From Tigriopus japonicus (Eukaryota > Arthropoda > Copepoda > Harpacticoida > Harpacticidae): DNA of 64,000 nucleotides. Positions 11,656 through 22,812 of the stretch are shown piece by piece (position 1 is the stretch's first letter; every line of letters begins with the position of its first letter). Position numbers and translations under genes: made by a program. Location of the stretch: NCBI GenBank assembly GCA_010645155.1, contig CM021322.1, forward strand, positions 5,179,192 to 5,243,191, in the 5' to 3' direction. The notes beneath the pieces are model-generated. The model ran no database searches, had not been told where the DNA came from, and worked only from the letters and a program-made list of their open reading frames with translations.

Positions 11656-11879
11656 GATTAGACGAAAAAAGACGAATAAAATCGAATAAAAGATTAGACG
11701 AATAGATTTGTCGCGACGAATAAGGGTAAAAAAGGCGAATAAAGACGAAAAAAACACGAATAAGTTTATTCGTCTTAAGTTCCTGTCCCTAATCATAATA
11801 CTTAAACACTGAAAAGTGTCATAAGAAATCTGGGCATTTGAGCAAACACTTTCATAGAGCACAGCTAACCACCGTGAGT

Positions 11880-12990
11880 GATGGGCTTCGAGCAACTCTG
11901 TGGTTTCGAGTTGGGAGTGTTGCCAGTTTTGACTCGTAGTTACATTGCTATTAAAAAGGCAAGGTTGTTTTCAACTTTTTGACTAGTGATGTGTTTCGAA
12001 AGTTCATCGCTGTTAAAAAGGGCAGGTTGTAAAGAACTTCTTGAAAAGACTTAAACAGGGACCAATTTGGCAACACTCGAACTAGTTCGATTTCGAGTTC
12101 CATCGATAGTTATAAAAAATGGATTTTGAGTTGGCAGTGTTGCAATATTTTATGGTAGATACGGTCTGTTGCTTGTTTAGTTGTGGTCATATTTTTGACC
12201 CTAAAAATCAAAATGGCAAAACTCTGCCGAAAATCCAACTCGGAACACATATTTTTGACCAAAGATATAAACAAGGACCAAAATGGCAAATCTCAAACTA
12301 GATCGGGTTTGAGCTCCATCAGTAGATATATGTCTAAGTTTATGTAGAGGGCTAGCAGAGAAATGACACTCTGAAATTATTCATGAGTCATCAAGCCTGC
12401 ACTGTGTGTGCAATGAAATTTAATGTTGAACCTGCTAAGTTATTTGATTCACAACCCAAATTTGCGTTTTTAGGGAGTCAGTGGCAAAATTGCTCATTCA
12501 ACAGCTTTGGTAAAACAAGAGCAATCTCTGATGAATCAATTCACTTGACATCCTTGCTGTTGGATCAATGAAGTGTGTTCAAAACAAGTTTCCACTGATT
12601 GTACTGGAGTGACATTTTTCTGTTAGCCCTCTAGGTTTATGGACTTTACGTTGGCAGTGCTGCCATATTTCACTGGATGATTAGGTATCTTGCCCTGTGC
12701 GAACTGTAATGGTGGTAAGCATCTTGGCCCTTAAGGCCCAAAATGGCAAACCTATGACAAAAATTGAACTCAATTATATCAGTAGTAAATTGGGAAAAGT
12801 GTGTTCAAGTTCAATCAACCAGTACAAAACTTGTTATTGTGCTTTTGATATTTCTTAGATTGAAGCAAGTTTTCATTCGCAGTGTCATTGGGTCATGTCA
12901 GTGTCAGTGTCATATGTCATGTAGAGGCTAAGCCCTCTAATGTCATGTAGAGCCCGCTCATGTCATGGGGCGGAAATGAAGCTGATTTGG
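11880..12990. repeat. Diverged direct repeats
   Basis: Two motifs recur. GTTGGCAGTGTTGC-type blocks lie near 11910, 12130 and 12650. ACCAAAATGGCAAA-type blocks lie near 12060, 12280 and 12738 and are followed by an ATC(G/A)(A/G)TAG box. The units seem to be about 220-500 bp, heavily diverged and non-coding. Confidence 0.4.
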
Positions 12991-13093
12991 AATTCAAAAA
13001 ATCCGGTTTGGAAACTGGTGTCAGGTAATTCATTCGAGCGTTCATAAAGATTCATTCATTTATATTTCCATCACTTAACAAGCTATCCAAGTA

Positions 13094-15516
13094 TCATTCT
13101 TCATGATCATTGACCATTTTCGTTAGGATTTCTTCGCAAATTAAAAGTGCTCTGGCTACATGGAAGCATCCTTTGTAAGGCCCTCCTTTGGCCGACGAAG
13201 ACACTTGTCCAGCGCGATTCAAGTAGCCAAACCATTCGCCATGGTCTGTATCCACAAACTGAAGTTGAGAGACAGTCAAGGATGATTAAAAATGTTTGTC
13301 GTTTTCAAAATGGTTCAAACTTACGTGATCGTAGGCGTAATCAGTCACTTCTTTAAAACGCTCCCAATGTTGGGCATTTTGTGTGGTGTTGTATGCCATA
13401 AGAAATGCAATCATGGCCTCGTTATGGGGCCACCATAGTTTCATGTCCCATTCCAAGTTGGTTGGTGGCAAGTCTAAATTAATCATTTTGGCAAGTAAGA
13501 GTAAATAGAAAACATATTGGACACTACTTAAGTTTTACGAACCATCAACATCCACAAAATACAGGAATCCGTCGTGACATTTATCCCATCCGTACTCATA
13601 GGGACGTTCGATGAAGGCTTGAATGGCCAAGTTTGTTAACTCATGGGATTGCAATTTTTGTGCTTCTTTCAATAAGAACCATCCACATTCGATGGCATGA
13701 CCAGGCACCATTTTTCGACCCTCGAAACCATCGATCTCTTGTCCATCTTGAGTAACATTCTCAAAGATTCGGGTGCCCTCGCGTTGAATATGCATTTTGA
13801 TGCGTTCCACGGCCCAAGTTCGAATCTCGTCCATGTCCAGTTTGCTCTCTTGGATATCTAAATCGTCAAGTTCCTGAACCAGACTAAGAATACACATGGG
13901 AACTGCCAAGTTTTGATGGGAACCGGTGCCTGGTAATTTAGGTCTCCCTAAATCGGAATCATCCTCTCGTGCCCAATGAATGATGAGCTTAAACATCTCC
14001 AATGCTTCACGCTAAAATGAAACAATTGAATTGGTATCCTGTATTTAAAACATTTTCAAGTAGTAAGCAAACTTTTAAAAAATAGAACATGCCCGATATT
14101 TGGAGGAAAAATACTAAGTTATGAATGGGGAGCGGAAAACTAAATTTCAATTATTTTTGGCTAATGGCTAACCAATGGGACATGCACAAAGGTTACTCAA
14201 GTGAGCATTTTTAATTGTTCTGCAAGTGATAAAATAGGACCTTTGATTGTGTTGAGCTCTCGGGTCATTTTGTTAAATTCAAGTCATTTTTATTTTGCTG
14301 TCTTTTTAAAAAGTCTGGTTTCATGGAAATAATTGATATTTCATGTAAGGATACCTTGGCTGGAGTTGGGTCAAAAATATGCAAAATTCACTTTCCTGCT
14401 TCCTTCTAGCAATATATGATGTTATGTATCTCATTTTCTACCACATAAACTTGGCATATTATCAACCAGATGTAAGCAGAGGTATCTAAATGTAAAATAA
14501 CGATTATTTCCAAGGACCTAAACATACTGAATACATGCAAAAATTGAAATGCCTTGAATTTGGCAAAATGGGCCGAGCACCCGGCACAGCCAACAGCCTT
14601 GTTCAACCACTAGCAGTGTGATTTAAAACGCCTACTTGAGCAACCTTTGTGTATGTCCCATTGAGGTCAGGCACATTTGAAACAAATTACACGGGAAATA
14701 GCTATTGATAAATTTACAGGGGGCTCTATGTGCGAAAAAATCATTGTCAAGAATCAGATCAACTAATGCTTCGAAGAAACACAAGCCCAAAGTTTTTTTT
14801 TCATTTACAAAGGATGATTTTGGATTGCTCAGACGCAATGATCCAAAGTTTCGCGCCTTTAGCTTTACCTTGTAAATGTTCTCATTGGTGACTTTGGCCA
14901 ATCCAGCCATGGCCATGACATAAAACACTTCGGCAAAAAGGGTTCTCTGAATCTTTGTGGGTTCACCTTGAGCATTGGCAGAAAAGCACACTTTGTGGCT
15001 CTTGGAATCTTTCAGTTTTTCCATTAAAAATTTACCTCCTACAAGAAGAAAGTTATTTGTTTTGGGATTAACTAATATCTATCATAATTTGAATACCATC
15101 GATAGCAGCCTCCAAAAGCGCAGGTTTACGAAAGCGTTCCAATCTCTGATAAAGTTGGGTGTAGGTCCAAATCTGACGGCCTTGGAGCCATCCGAATTTG
15201 GAGGTGTCGTAGACTTTACCATCCTTGGTCAAACAAGTAAAAAAGCCGCTACATAACAAAAATATTAACAATTTGTTTCTGCTGTTCAAAGATAAACACT
15301 AAATGGGATTTGCACCAAAAGAACCAATCACTCTTACCCATTTTTGTCATCGTGAGAATTCTTGAGCCAAAAATCCACAGTTCGATCAAGATCGGCCGAA
15401 ATCTTGCCCAGGTAAACTCTGGCTTCCTCAGCCACATTAAACTGTGAAAACGATTCATGAACTCTCACGAACATCCCAAATTCAATATCAATATAACTTA
15501 CCGAAGCCGAACTCAT
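13094..15516 (-). CDS. RENBP: N-acylglucosamine 2-epimerase (renin-binding protein)
   Basis: Interconverts N-acetylglucosamine and N-acetylmannosamine in cytosolic amino-sugar/sialic acid metabolism (family knowledge, GlcNAc 2-epimerase, alpha/alpha6 barrel). Seven coding exons read from the high coordinate down: 15516-15502, 15441-15338, 15248-15097, 15038-14869, 14011-13543, 13473-13325 and 13258-13094. All phases agree and give 407 residues, against about 417-427 in mammals. Signature stretches are [47 protein letters not shown] (His252), [15 protein letters not shown] (His320) and [13 protein letters not shown] (Cys384, His386). The start exon codes only MSSAS, followed by a perfect GTAAGT donor. 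A foldback repeat sits in the 857-bp intron between exons 4 and 5. The protein appears intact. Confidence 0.95.
14173..14662. repeat. Foldback repeat inside RENBP intron
   Basis: The left arm starts CAATGGGACATGCACAAAGG and the right arm ends with the inverse, CCTTTGTGTATGTCCCATTG. The arms are roughly 190-250 bp, diverged, and both related to the single-arm copy at 4410-4640. It lies wholly within intron 4 of RENBP. No target duplication was recognised. Confidence 0.75.
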
Positions 15517-15869
15517 ATTTATTTAGTGCGCTTTGGACTACTACTGTATTGTTTTGTTTTTCAACTAATCCTCCTCTGTCTTGCACAGTTTCATTCAACC
15601 TAACCTTTGCTTGCTGTGAACGTAAACCTGTTTTCGTGTCCTCTACGTACAGAACTTGTTGCCATCCAAGTCAAAAGCATCATAGGCACTAGTTGTGATA
15701 TTATTACGTGATCACTCCCGTTTCTACGTAACTGGCTTCATTCAACAACGTCCAGATCAAGAGTAACTTACTTCTAGCGTTGCCATGCCCGAAATAACTC
15801 GATCACGTAGATTTTTCCTTTGAATGCAATTGCATTGATTTTATTAGAAACCAAAGAAGTGTAATAAAA
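15517..15869 (-). other. Compact spacer between UMPS and RENBP
   Basis: This holds the UMPS 3' end and, presumably, the RENBP promoter and 5' UTR on the same strand. An AATAAA on the minus strand at 15840-15845 lies 25 bp beyond the UMPS stop. No TATA box is recognised for RENBP. Confidence 0.5.
15840..15845 (-). terminator. Polyadenylation signal AATAAA of UMPS
   Basis: Canonical hexamer on the coding strand 25 bp after the UMPS stop codon. Confidence 0.65.
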
Positions 15870-18075
15870 CTAACACTGAATTCGTTTCAAGTAGGCTTGC
15901 CAGGCTTTGGATTGATACTCTTTTGCGGTTTGCTCGATATTCTGGGATTGAGTTAGTCCTCTGCCCACAATGACTATATCAGCGCCTCGCTCCAAAATGG
16001 CTTGCTCGGGGTTGACGTATCTTTGGCTGAGGTTGTCCTCAGAGGTTGATAAACTGACGCCGGGGGTAAATTGAAGGATTCCGGGTTGATGGGAGAGACG
16101 TGATTGCGCCACCACACCCATTGCACAAGTTGTGGAAGCGGATTCAACCAAAGATATACATTTCTTGGTATATTCACTATCAATGAGATTGTCTATAAAA
16201 GAAACATTTGAATGAAAAGAAGGGACCTCATTTTTTTTTTCATAAAAGAACTTTTTCAACCTATGGATGTCTTTTTTAGAATTAGAGGATGTTGAAATGC
16301 CTTAAAGTAACCTTGCTAAAAATACATTTGAGGCCAACAATACTCTTTGCAAACTGATTAGTGGTATGAAACTCAAAGAATTCAGAAAACCAAATTTGAT
16401 TTGAAAGAAGCAAAATATTGGATAGAAATAAAAAAAATAAACTAAAACCTATTAACTCTCATTTTGTGTTTAAAAAAATTGCACGATAAACCATAGTGAC
16501 TTCATACTGTCTTTTTTACCAATTCAATTGTCCAAATATAGTTCAGGGATTCTTTTAAAGCATAAGACATTGCTTAAATAATAATTATGGATCCAGTTGG
16601 ATATAAGAATATTGTTTGTAAGTAGCAATATCAATCTCATCTTGAGCGTTGTTCTAACATAAAGAGATGTTCTATACCAGATGTAATTTTGGTCAATAGG
16701 AAATGTTTTCTTGTTTCAAGAGTTTTTCTTTCATCGAGTTTTGACTACCTTATTTCAAAACAAATTATGAATTAGAGCATAAAAATAGTTATTCTTGTTC
16801 AAATTCTTAGCAAATAAATCCCGTTTCTAAAAGATGCCTTTTTTGAAGTCTAACCTTTACAACTCATTTCCGAGACCATGACAGCTCCAATGGATCTTTC
16901 TGACGATCTTTCCAAGGCAGTGAGCAGACTTGGACCTGGAATTCCATGGACAGTTATCAAATCAGCCCAAGAGGCAATTGAATACAACCCTTTTTGGAAC
17001 TGAAGGGCCACAGTATTGCCAATATCCGCCAATTTTCGATCTTCAAAGAGCAAGAAGTTGTGTTTTTGGGCCAGAGACATCAGTGGCTTGATGGTTTGAT
17101 CATACTGGAAGTCTTCCAAAATATCGACATGAGTTTTTATGACACAAACAAACGGGCCTAATTTCTCAGCCAATTTCAACAGCTCCAAAGTCGAGGTCAC
17201 ATCAATTGCCGCACAAAGGTTAGATTGCTTGGCCATCATGACCTCAATTAGCCTTTGACCCATGGGATGATGCATTTGGGTCAATCGAGTCTGGAAATCC
17301 AGCCTGTCCACCAAACTTTTGTTGCCAATTGATGTTTGAGGAGGCAAACAAGCACGATTATTCTGGATGAACAATCTAACAGCTGCGTCCACGGAATCCT
17401 CAATCTTTTTATGCTTCAGCAGGACATCCAACATTTCCGACACCTTGCACACGCTCGAAACTTTGATTCCATGTTCAACAAGGTTTTCTTCGCCACCTTG
17501 CTCACGATTTAAAAGAACCACTGCGTGATTGACAATCAAACCGTGTTCACGAAGCAATTTGGCGGTTTCCAAGATACTTGTGCCACTAGTGATCACATCC
17601 TGCATTTCAAAATGGCAAATCAATGAAGCTTTTTAGCAATGTTGGATTGACTTACCTCAATAATGAGACACTCATCACCTAGCTTGAAGTGTCCTTCCAA
17701 GATCTTTTTGGTGCCATAGCCTTTGGCCTCTTTTCTTCGGATGATCATGGGCACATTTTCATCCGAACTAATGAGTGTTGCTAAAGGTAATGCTGTATAA
17801 GGAACACCACAAATGAGATCAGGCACACGAGCCGAATCTCGAACCTAAAATTCAATTGATAGATGATAATACTTCCAAGGAACGTTGTTTTTTGTTTGAC
17901 TGATGTGTACCTGCCACAAAAGTTGAGACGCTTGTTTCATGAACCGAGGATGAGAGACCAACTCGCGGAGATCAAAATACACCGGGGATAGAAGGCCACT
18001 TTTGAGAGTGAACTCGCCAAATTTCACAGCCTCGATTCCCTCCAGATTGACAATCATTTCCTCTAAAAGCGCCAT
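15870..18075 (-). CDS. UMPS: Uridine 5'-monophosphate synthase (OPRT + ODC)
   Basis: Bifunctional enzyme for the last two steps of de novo pyrimidine synthesis: orotate to OMP (orotate phosphoribosyltransferase), then OMP to UMP (OMP decarboxylase). Exons are 18075-17911, 17844-17656, 17599-16855 and 16192-15870. Phases agree, giving 473 residues (human 480). OPRT features are [34 protein letters not shown] and the PRPP loop [13 protein letters not shown] (about 114-126). ODC features are [10 protein letters not shown] (273-282), the catalytic [12 protein letters not shown] (303-314, Asp-x-Lys-x-x-Asp), [10 protein letters not shown] and the phosphate-binding VGRG near the C-terminus. I chose the ATG at 18075 because the OPRT domain begins right after it. 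The frame stays open to 18273, so a 66-residue extension is possible. The third junction (G at 16855 joined to 16192) aligns without a gap to EMSSTGSLATGDYT of human. Confidence 0.96.
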
Positions 18076-18607
18076 TCTTTCTTTCACGTCAAGTGTCTCT
18101 TTTGAGTAGCTCACAAATGTTGACCTCGACCTCGAGGAGTTTTGGACTCCAGATTTTGTGTAGATGTGAATCGAGTGGACGTTTTGCTGTGGAAGCGTGA
18201 AAATGAGAGCGCGTTCGTCCTGAAGCTCTTCAATCAATAATTTGTTGTCTGCCTTCTGTTCGATACTGATCAAATGGGGTAAACTAGGTCAGCACATTTT
18301 AATCTCCCATCATCAATCACCTGGGATCCTGTTGGCAGAGTTTGAACAAAGACAAAGACGGTTTGAATAATACCGGACAAGATTCAACAATTTCGAATGC
18401 AGGGGCTATTTTAGAAGCTCCAAGAGATCACTTTTTTCTTTTTACGGGAAAACAGTTGTGTTTCTACCTTTGGTTGAAAATGAAGTGAATTGGTAGGAGT
18501 TATTATTTAATGAAGCAAATTAAACACTTTCAATCGTTAATTTTTGGTTATTTGCTGATTTTGAACTTTAATTCTCGCATTAATGGCTTGCCACAAACAT
18601 ATTGAAC
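18076..18607. other. UMPS upstream region
   Basis: The reading frame upstream of the chosen UMPS start remains open to about 18273 and may be 5' UTR or an N-terminal extension. Beyond that there is no recognised feature. Confidence 0.4.
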
Positions 18608-18615
18608 ATAATCAT
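18608..18615. repeat. Target-site duplication, left (ATAATCAT)
   Basis: Exact match to 19475-19482. Confidence 0.9.
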
Positions 18616-19474
18616 CAGGGTTGCTTCAATCTGGCCCGGTTGACATTAAACCCGAAAAACCAGCCCGGGCGGGTTTTTCGGGTGGGTTTTTCGGGTTTTT
18701 CTCCTTTTTTTGCCCTGAAAGCCCCTAATTTGTCCCTTAAAATTGTGCTCACCTCTATGTGAGTGACTATATGCGACTTAAATTCAATACCCGTCGATAA
18801 TGTATCTCCTAGATCTCTTGAAGATATGAATTGCGTATGGGGATATGTTATAAATAGGGCTTGAATGAAGGTACTCTATTTTGGCTACAAGTTGCAGGTT
18901 TTTAGCCCTACAGTTGCAATATTTTGATAAACTGCACTCAATGCGACGGAAGTTGCACCAAACAGACAAAACAAAATTAAGGTGCCATTTTCCAGTTTAA
19001 AAATGTTACTTGTTGACATAAAAGTGTCAAATTTGGCCAAATACATGTTTGGGCAAAGATTTTATCGCAAATTTCTCTTTTTTAACCTAAGGCTTCCTTA
19101 AGAACATATATTTGCTTTTCACAAACTAATCTAGAATTTGAAAAAAACACTAATACTTTGAAAAGGTAGTGTGAAAGTGTGTAAAATATTTATTTTAAAT
19201 AATTTCCCGCAGGAATTAAGCAATTGAGACAAAAAATGTCAAAGGTTGTTGTTTCTTGCGAAAAAACGAGTTATAAATATGTTTTGTATCGTCAAAACTC
19301 AGATGTGATATGTTAATGTGGTCCAAAATGAAGAAGAGTATATGAAGAGTTAATAATATGAATAAAAATTTAAAAAAATAATCAAAAAACCCAGAAACGA
19401 AAAACCCGCTCGAAAAAACCACCCGAAAAAACCACCCGAAAAACCCGGGCGGTTTTTTCTCCGATGCAACCCTG
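18616..19474. mobile_element. hAT-like non-autonomous element, family 3 (CCCGAAAAA-rich ends)
   Basis: The ends are CAGGGTTGC (left) and GCAACCCTG (right), exact inverses. The 8-mer ATAATCAT is duplicated perfectly on both sides (18608-18615 and 19475-19482). CAGGG ends plus an 8-bp duplication point to the hAT superfamily (established knowledge). Just inside each end are arrays of CCCGAAAAA-type units: GGGTTTTTCGGGT on the left, ACCCGAAAAAACCACCCG on the right. They are in mirror orientation and long enough to fold the element. The 859-bp interior is AT-rich with no transposase frame. Confidence 0.9.
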
Positions 19475-19482
19475 ATAATCAT
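19475..19482. repeat. Target-site duplication, right (ATAATCAT)
   Basis: Exact match to 18608-18615. Confidence 0.9.
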
Positions 19483-19879
19483 CCCATATGAGTCTTTCAT
19501 TTACCATGATGCCACGAAATTTGACGCCTTTACTTTAGTATTTCGGAGCAGTCGATGAAACTGATTCGGTTGATTTTTGCACACTTTGCGATGCATTAAA
19601 GATCACCCCGTTTTAGTTGGGAAGATCACCATTGTTATTTCTCAATTTAGTGGCCATGAAGTGTGCATTTTGGGAATGAAAGTTTATTGTCTCTTAACCA
19701 TTTTGTTCCTTGTTTCAGTTCTGTGTTAACTTTTACTTCTAGCTGTTTTAAGTTGTCACTCTGGAACTGTAACGTGGTGCAATCAGTAATAAGCTAACCA
19801 TAAATCTTAACATTTTTCGATTAACTTGAAAATCACTTTAAGATGGTTTGATCTAAAGGCGCTTTATTATGATAGAGCG

Positions 19880-20980
19880 TCTCTAGTTTGATCTAAGCCA
19901 AAAGCTTCCAGTTTCTTTAATAATATCCGGTGACAATCAGTGTCAAAGGCTTGCTAAGTTTAAGAAGATGGATAAATGAATGGTACTTACCTTTCTTATT
20001 TTTATAGATGTTATCTTAAAAAGCTTAAAAATTAAGAATGACGGTACCAATATCATGTTGCTTACGAAATCCAAATTGATTTTTCGTTGAGAAGTAATCT
20101 TCCAAGTACATGTAGAGTTTTATATGAACAACTTTCTCATCAAATTTCTGATAATGTTAGCAAAAGAGAGAAGTTGTTACTCTCGTTTCTAGATCTGTAC
20201 TTGTACAATGCAATAAATATCACTGTTTTAAGTGCAACTGGTACTTTTCCTTCTTTGATGGAATTATTTGAAATTGTAGGCAGCGGGCACACAAATTTTG
20301 CTTTGATTTTTTGAATGGTAAATTTGATATTTCATCAAAGGACAAGCTTTTTTGCACTCCTTGCCATCTACTAGTTCAGATATTTGCCTCAGAGATACGG
20401 GTTGTAAAGTGAATGCCTTACGATTTTTCGGTAAGAATTTACAAAATTATCATTGTCAAGCATGACTGGCGCCAGATTAGGTCCAACTTTAGTGAAATTA
20501 TCATGTAGATGGTTAGCAATTTTTTTGATATTTATTTTTTTTTTGTTATGATCCCTCATGAATTCTGGCACAACTCCTCGATTTGGTTGTTTCTTCCTAA
20601 ACACTCATCTTGTCTTTTTCCTGAGTCTTTTGGGCTTCTCTTTACTTTCAAGGTAGAATTCTTCATATTATTTCTTTTTTTTTTTATAAAATATGACGAA
20701 CAAATGGAAAAAATAAATATGATTGGATGTAAGCATTCGCAATGGATTTTTTAATTTTCTCTATCCGATTTTTAACACTTATGTAGGTCAGTAAGGATCC
20801 ATTTCTTTCTGACAATTTTGACAATTTGAGTATTGGTCTTTCAGTTGTCTGATACTTCCAGTTTTTCCATATTCTTGACACGAATTTAAGGTTTCGTCTC
20901 GTTTTGGCACCCGAGAAGATTTCCATAGCTATGTCAATACGGCTGATTCGAGAGCCTTTGGGAGGCGGATGACTCTGTAA
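19880..20980 (-). pseudogene. Decayed non-LTR retrotransposon (LINE) reverse transcriptase
   Basis: Minus-strand fragments appear in the order expected of a LINE ORF2. A linker with VGPNL (IANHLHDNFTKVGPNLAP) lies at 20389-20604. NQFGFRKQHD lies near 20050-20085. SKAFDTDCH followed by ILLKKLEAFGL lies near 19890-19960. These resemble the conserved NQFGFRKGHST and DLSKAFDTVDH...LLKKL motifs of jockey/CR1-like reverse transcriptases (family knowledge). Frameshifts and stops separate the pieces, and the catalytic YxDD region is absent. It is a dead, 5'- and 3'-truncated copy, and its limits are approximate. Confidence 0.75.
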
Positions 20981-20983
20981 CAA

Positions 20984-22812
20984 AGATAGATGACTCGAAT
21001 AAACTGGACAGTTTTGCCAATATAGTTTTGACTGTCAAATGGAATGGAACTTATTTGAATCAATCAATTGCAATCTTTTAATCATCGAATTACCTGAAGT
21101 CACCTTCACAGACTTCTTGGTGAATATGGGGTTGACTTTCTACCACCATCGTCCGTATCAATCGTTCTAGACGAGGGAGTTTGCCTTTGCTCAATTGACC
21201 TAAAGAGAAGCTAGGAATAAAGAGACCTGAAAGGTAGACTGGTAATTATCATTGGCCTGTAAAACTGAACAACTCGACAGTCATCACCAAACCTGTGAAT
21301 GTTTTGTTGGTAAGATTCTCACTCATTCATTCAAAAGAAGACAAGAGATAGAGAAAGTCGAAACTAGAAGTAATGGCGCAATAGAGTATGAAATGACAAA
21401 CATGTATACAAAGAGTCGGCACGCGTTTATTCATCATTCATTCACACAGTGGGTGTCGCGGTCATCCTTGACAAGAAGACGAGCTCATTCACTTACTAAA
21501 GGATTTTTAGACCTGCCTCAGAGTGCCGAAATAAGCCTCAAAGGCTCATTTTACACTGGAAAGTCAGTGAAGAATTGATCGGGGGGATGCTTCAGGAGAA
21601 GCGGGGACTGATTGATAGACCGACTAATCAACCAACCAACCAAACAACCCATTGGGTACGGGCGAACCACGCATGACCTCTAAAATAGACTTCAGATCAA
21701 ATTCGAAGGGGGATCAAGGTTGGATCTGAACGTGGGGCGTGGACCAAGGGGCGATGACTGGTGGATTCTGCGTCACGTTCCCGCTGAAATGAAGGGGGGG
21801 CTTCGTTCAGACTAAAACAACCCAAACGAGCAAAACGATAAAATCTGGTACACCGATTGGACCATGTTCCGCATGGAAAAGCAGTAACACTATGATGATC
21901 CCTGAAGTGTCATGATCACGGTCAACTATGAAATATGTTATTTCATGGGGGCAAGAATGGCAAACATACAAATACCAACTTAAGACCAAATGTATCATTT
22001 TGAGGCAGATCGAACACTTCTTTGAATATCCTACTTTAATTCATTGATATGTTGACGTGTTAGACTTGTTGATATATGATTTTAAAAAAGGTGCTCTATT
22101 GAATTAGGAATGTAAAAATTGCGTTTCAGGATCGCAGGATTCTCCGGATTAAAAAAATCAAGAGCATGAACCATGAAACGAAACCAACTGTAACCATTTC
22201 CATTTTCGTGAATCAAATCTAAATTCCTATGGTTAGTAATATAAGTAATAAGTAAGTAATACATTTTTGTCAAGAACATTGGTCTATCCTCTCGTCATGA
22301 TCACTTCATGAACAAAGAAAATTTGAACTATCTTTGATAGAACAAGACAATTAGAAACGCATTGTGAGTACTTAAATTAGACCATTTTCCACCTTTTTAT
22401 AATTCCATTCCGAATAGGAAGCGGCATCTTGAGTGAGATGAGAGACCAAAACACTTCACCCATTGTAATCGTCAGACACGACAACGACATTCATACAGAG
22501 TCAGAGAGAAACCACAGCAGCAATCTCATATTGATCAAGACAATGGCAATAAAAAAGGTAACATATGAGGAAATGAAGAAAATATTGAAGATTGGAAAAT
22601 CCTCGCATTACTTTCAATGTTTATCACAGGACATTCGTTCTTCATCACTTGACTGAGGTTTATTTGGGAACTTGAGGCGGATTTCTGTATAAGGTGAAGC
22701 AAAAGGGGTGAGTTCGTGTGTTAGTGTTTGCAGGCTCTTCACTACCGCCCACTCCAGCCAATAAATCTAAGGGGCCATGGACATCATCATTACCACCCAG
22801 GGACACGCCTAC
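20984..22812. other. Region downstream of importin beta-1
   Basis: No gene is recognised. On the minus strand, good acceptor-like (21235, 21190) and donor-like (near 21090, CAGGTAATT) sites define an exon-sized open block. They could belong to a spliced 3' UTR or alternative last exon of importin beta-1, because the importin stop codon overlaps a perfect GTAAGT donor. Confidence 0.3.

Larger units (their letters stand above)
10028..11791. mobile_element. hAT-like non-autonomous element, family 2, with internal hairpins
   Basis: The left end TAAAGACAGGAAGTTAAGAC is the inverse of the right end GTCTTAAGTTCCTGTCCCTA. The flanking 8-mers are ATTATAAT (10020-10027) and ATCATAAT (11792-11799), with one mismatch, as expected for an old hAT-type insertion. 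Sub-terminal GACGAATAAA/GACGAAAAAA units recur many times near both ends. The 1764-bp interior codes for nothing recognisable but contains two separate long hairpins (10228-10880 and 11273-11655). Confidence 0.75.

Noticed and set aside
10028..11791. CRISPR-like array (recurring GACGAATAAA units)
   Set aside because: The units are irregularly spaced, clustered at transposon ends and in a eukaryotic genome. They are sub-terminal transposon repeats.
21080..21250. Last exon of importin beta-1 at this position
   Set aside because: It was considered first because of good splice sites, but the true conserved C-terminus (GDLCSAFG to KLKNN) was found at 22975-22813.
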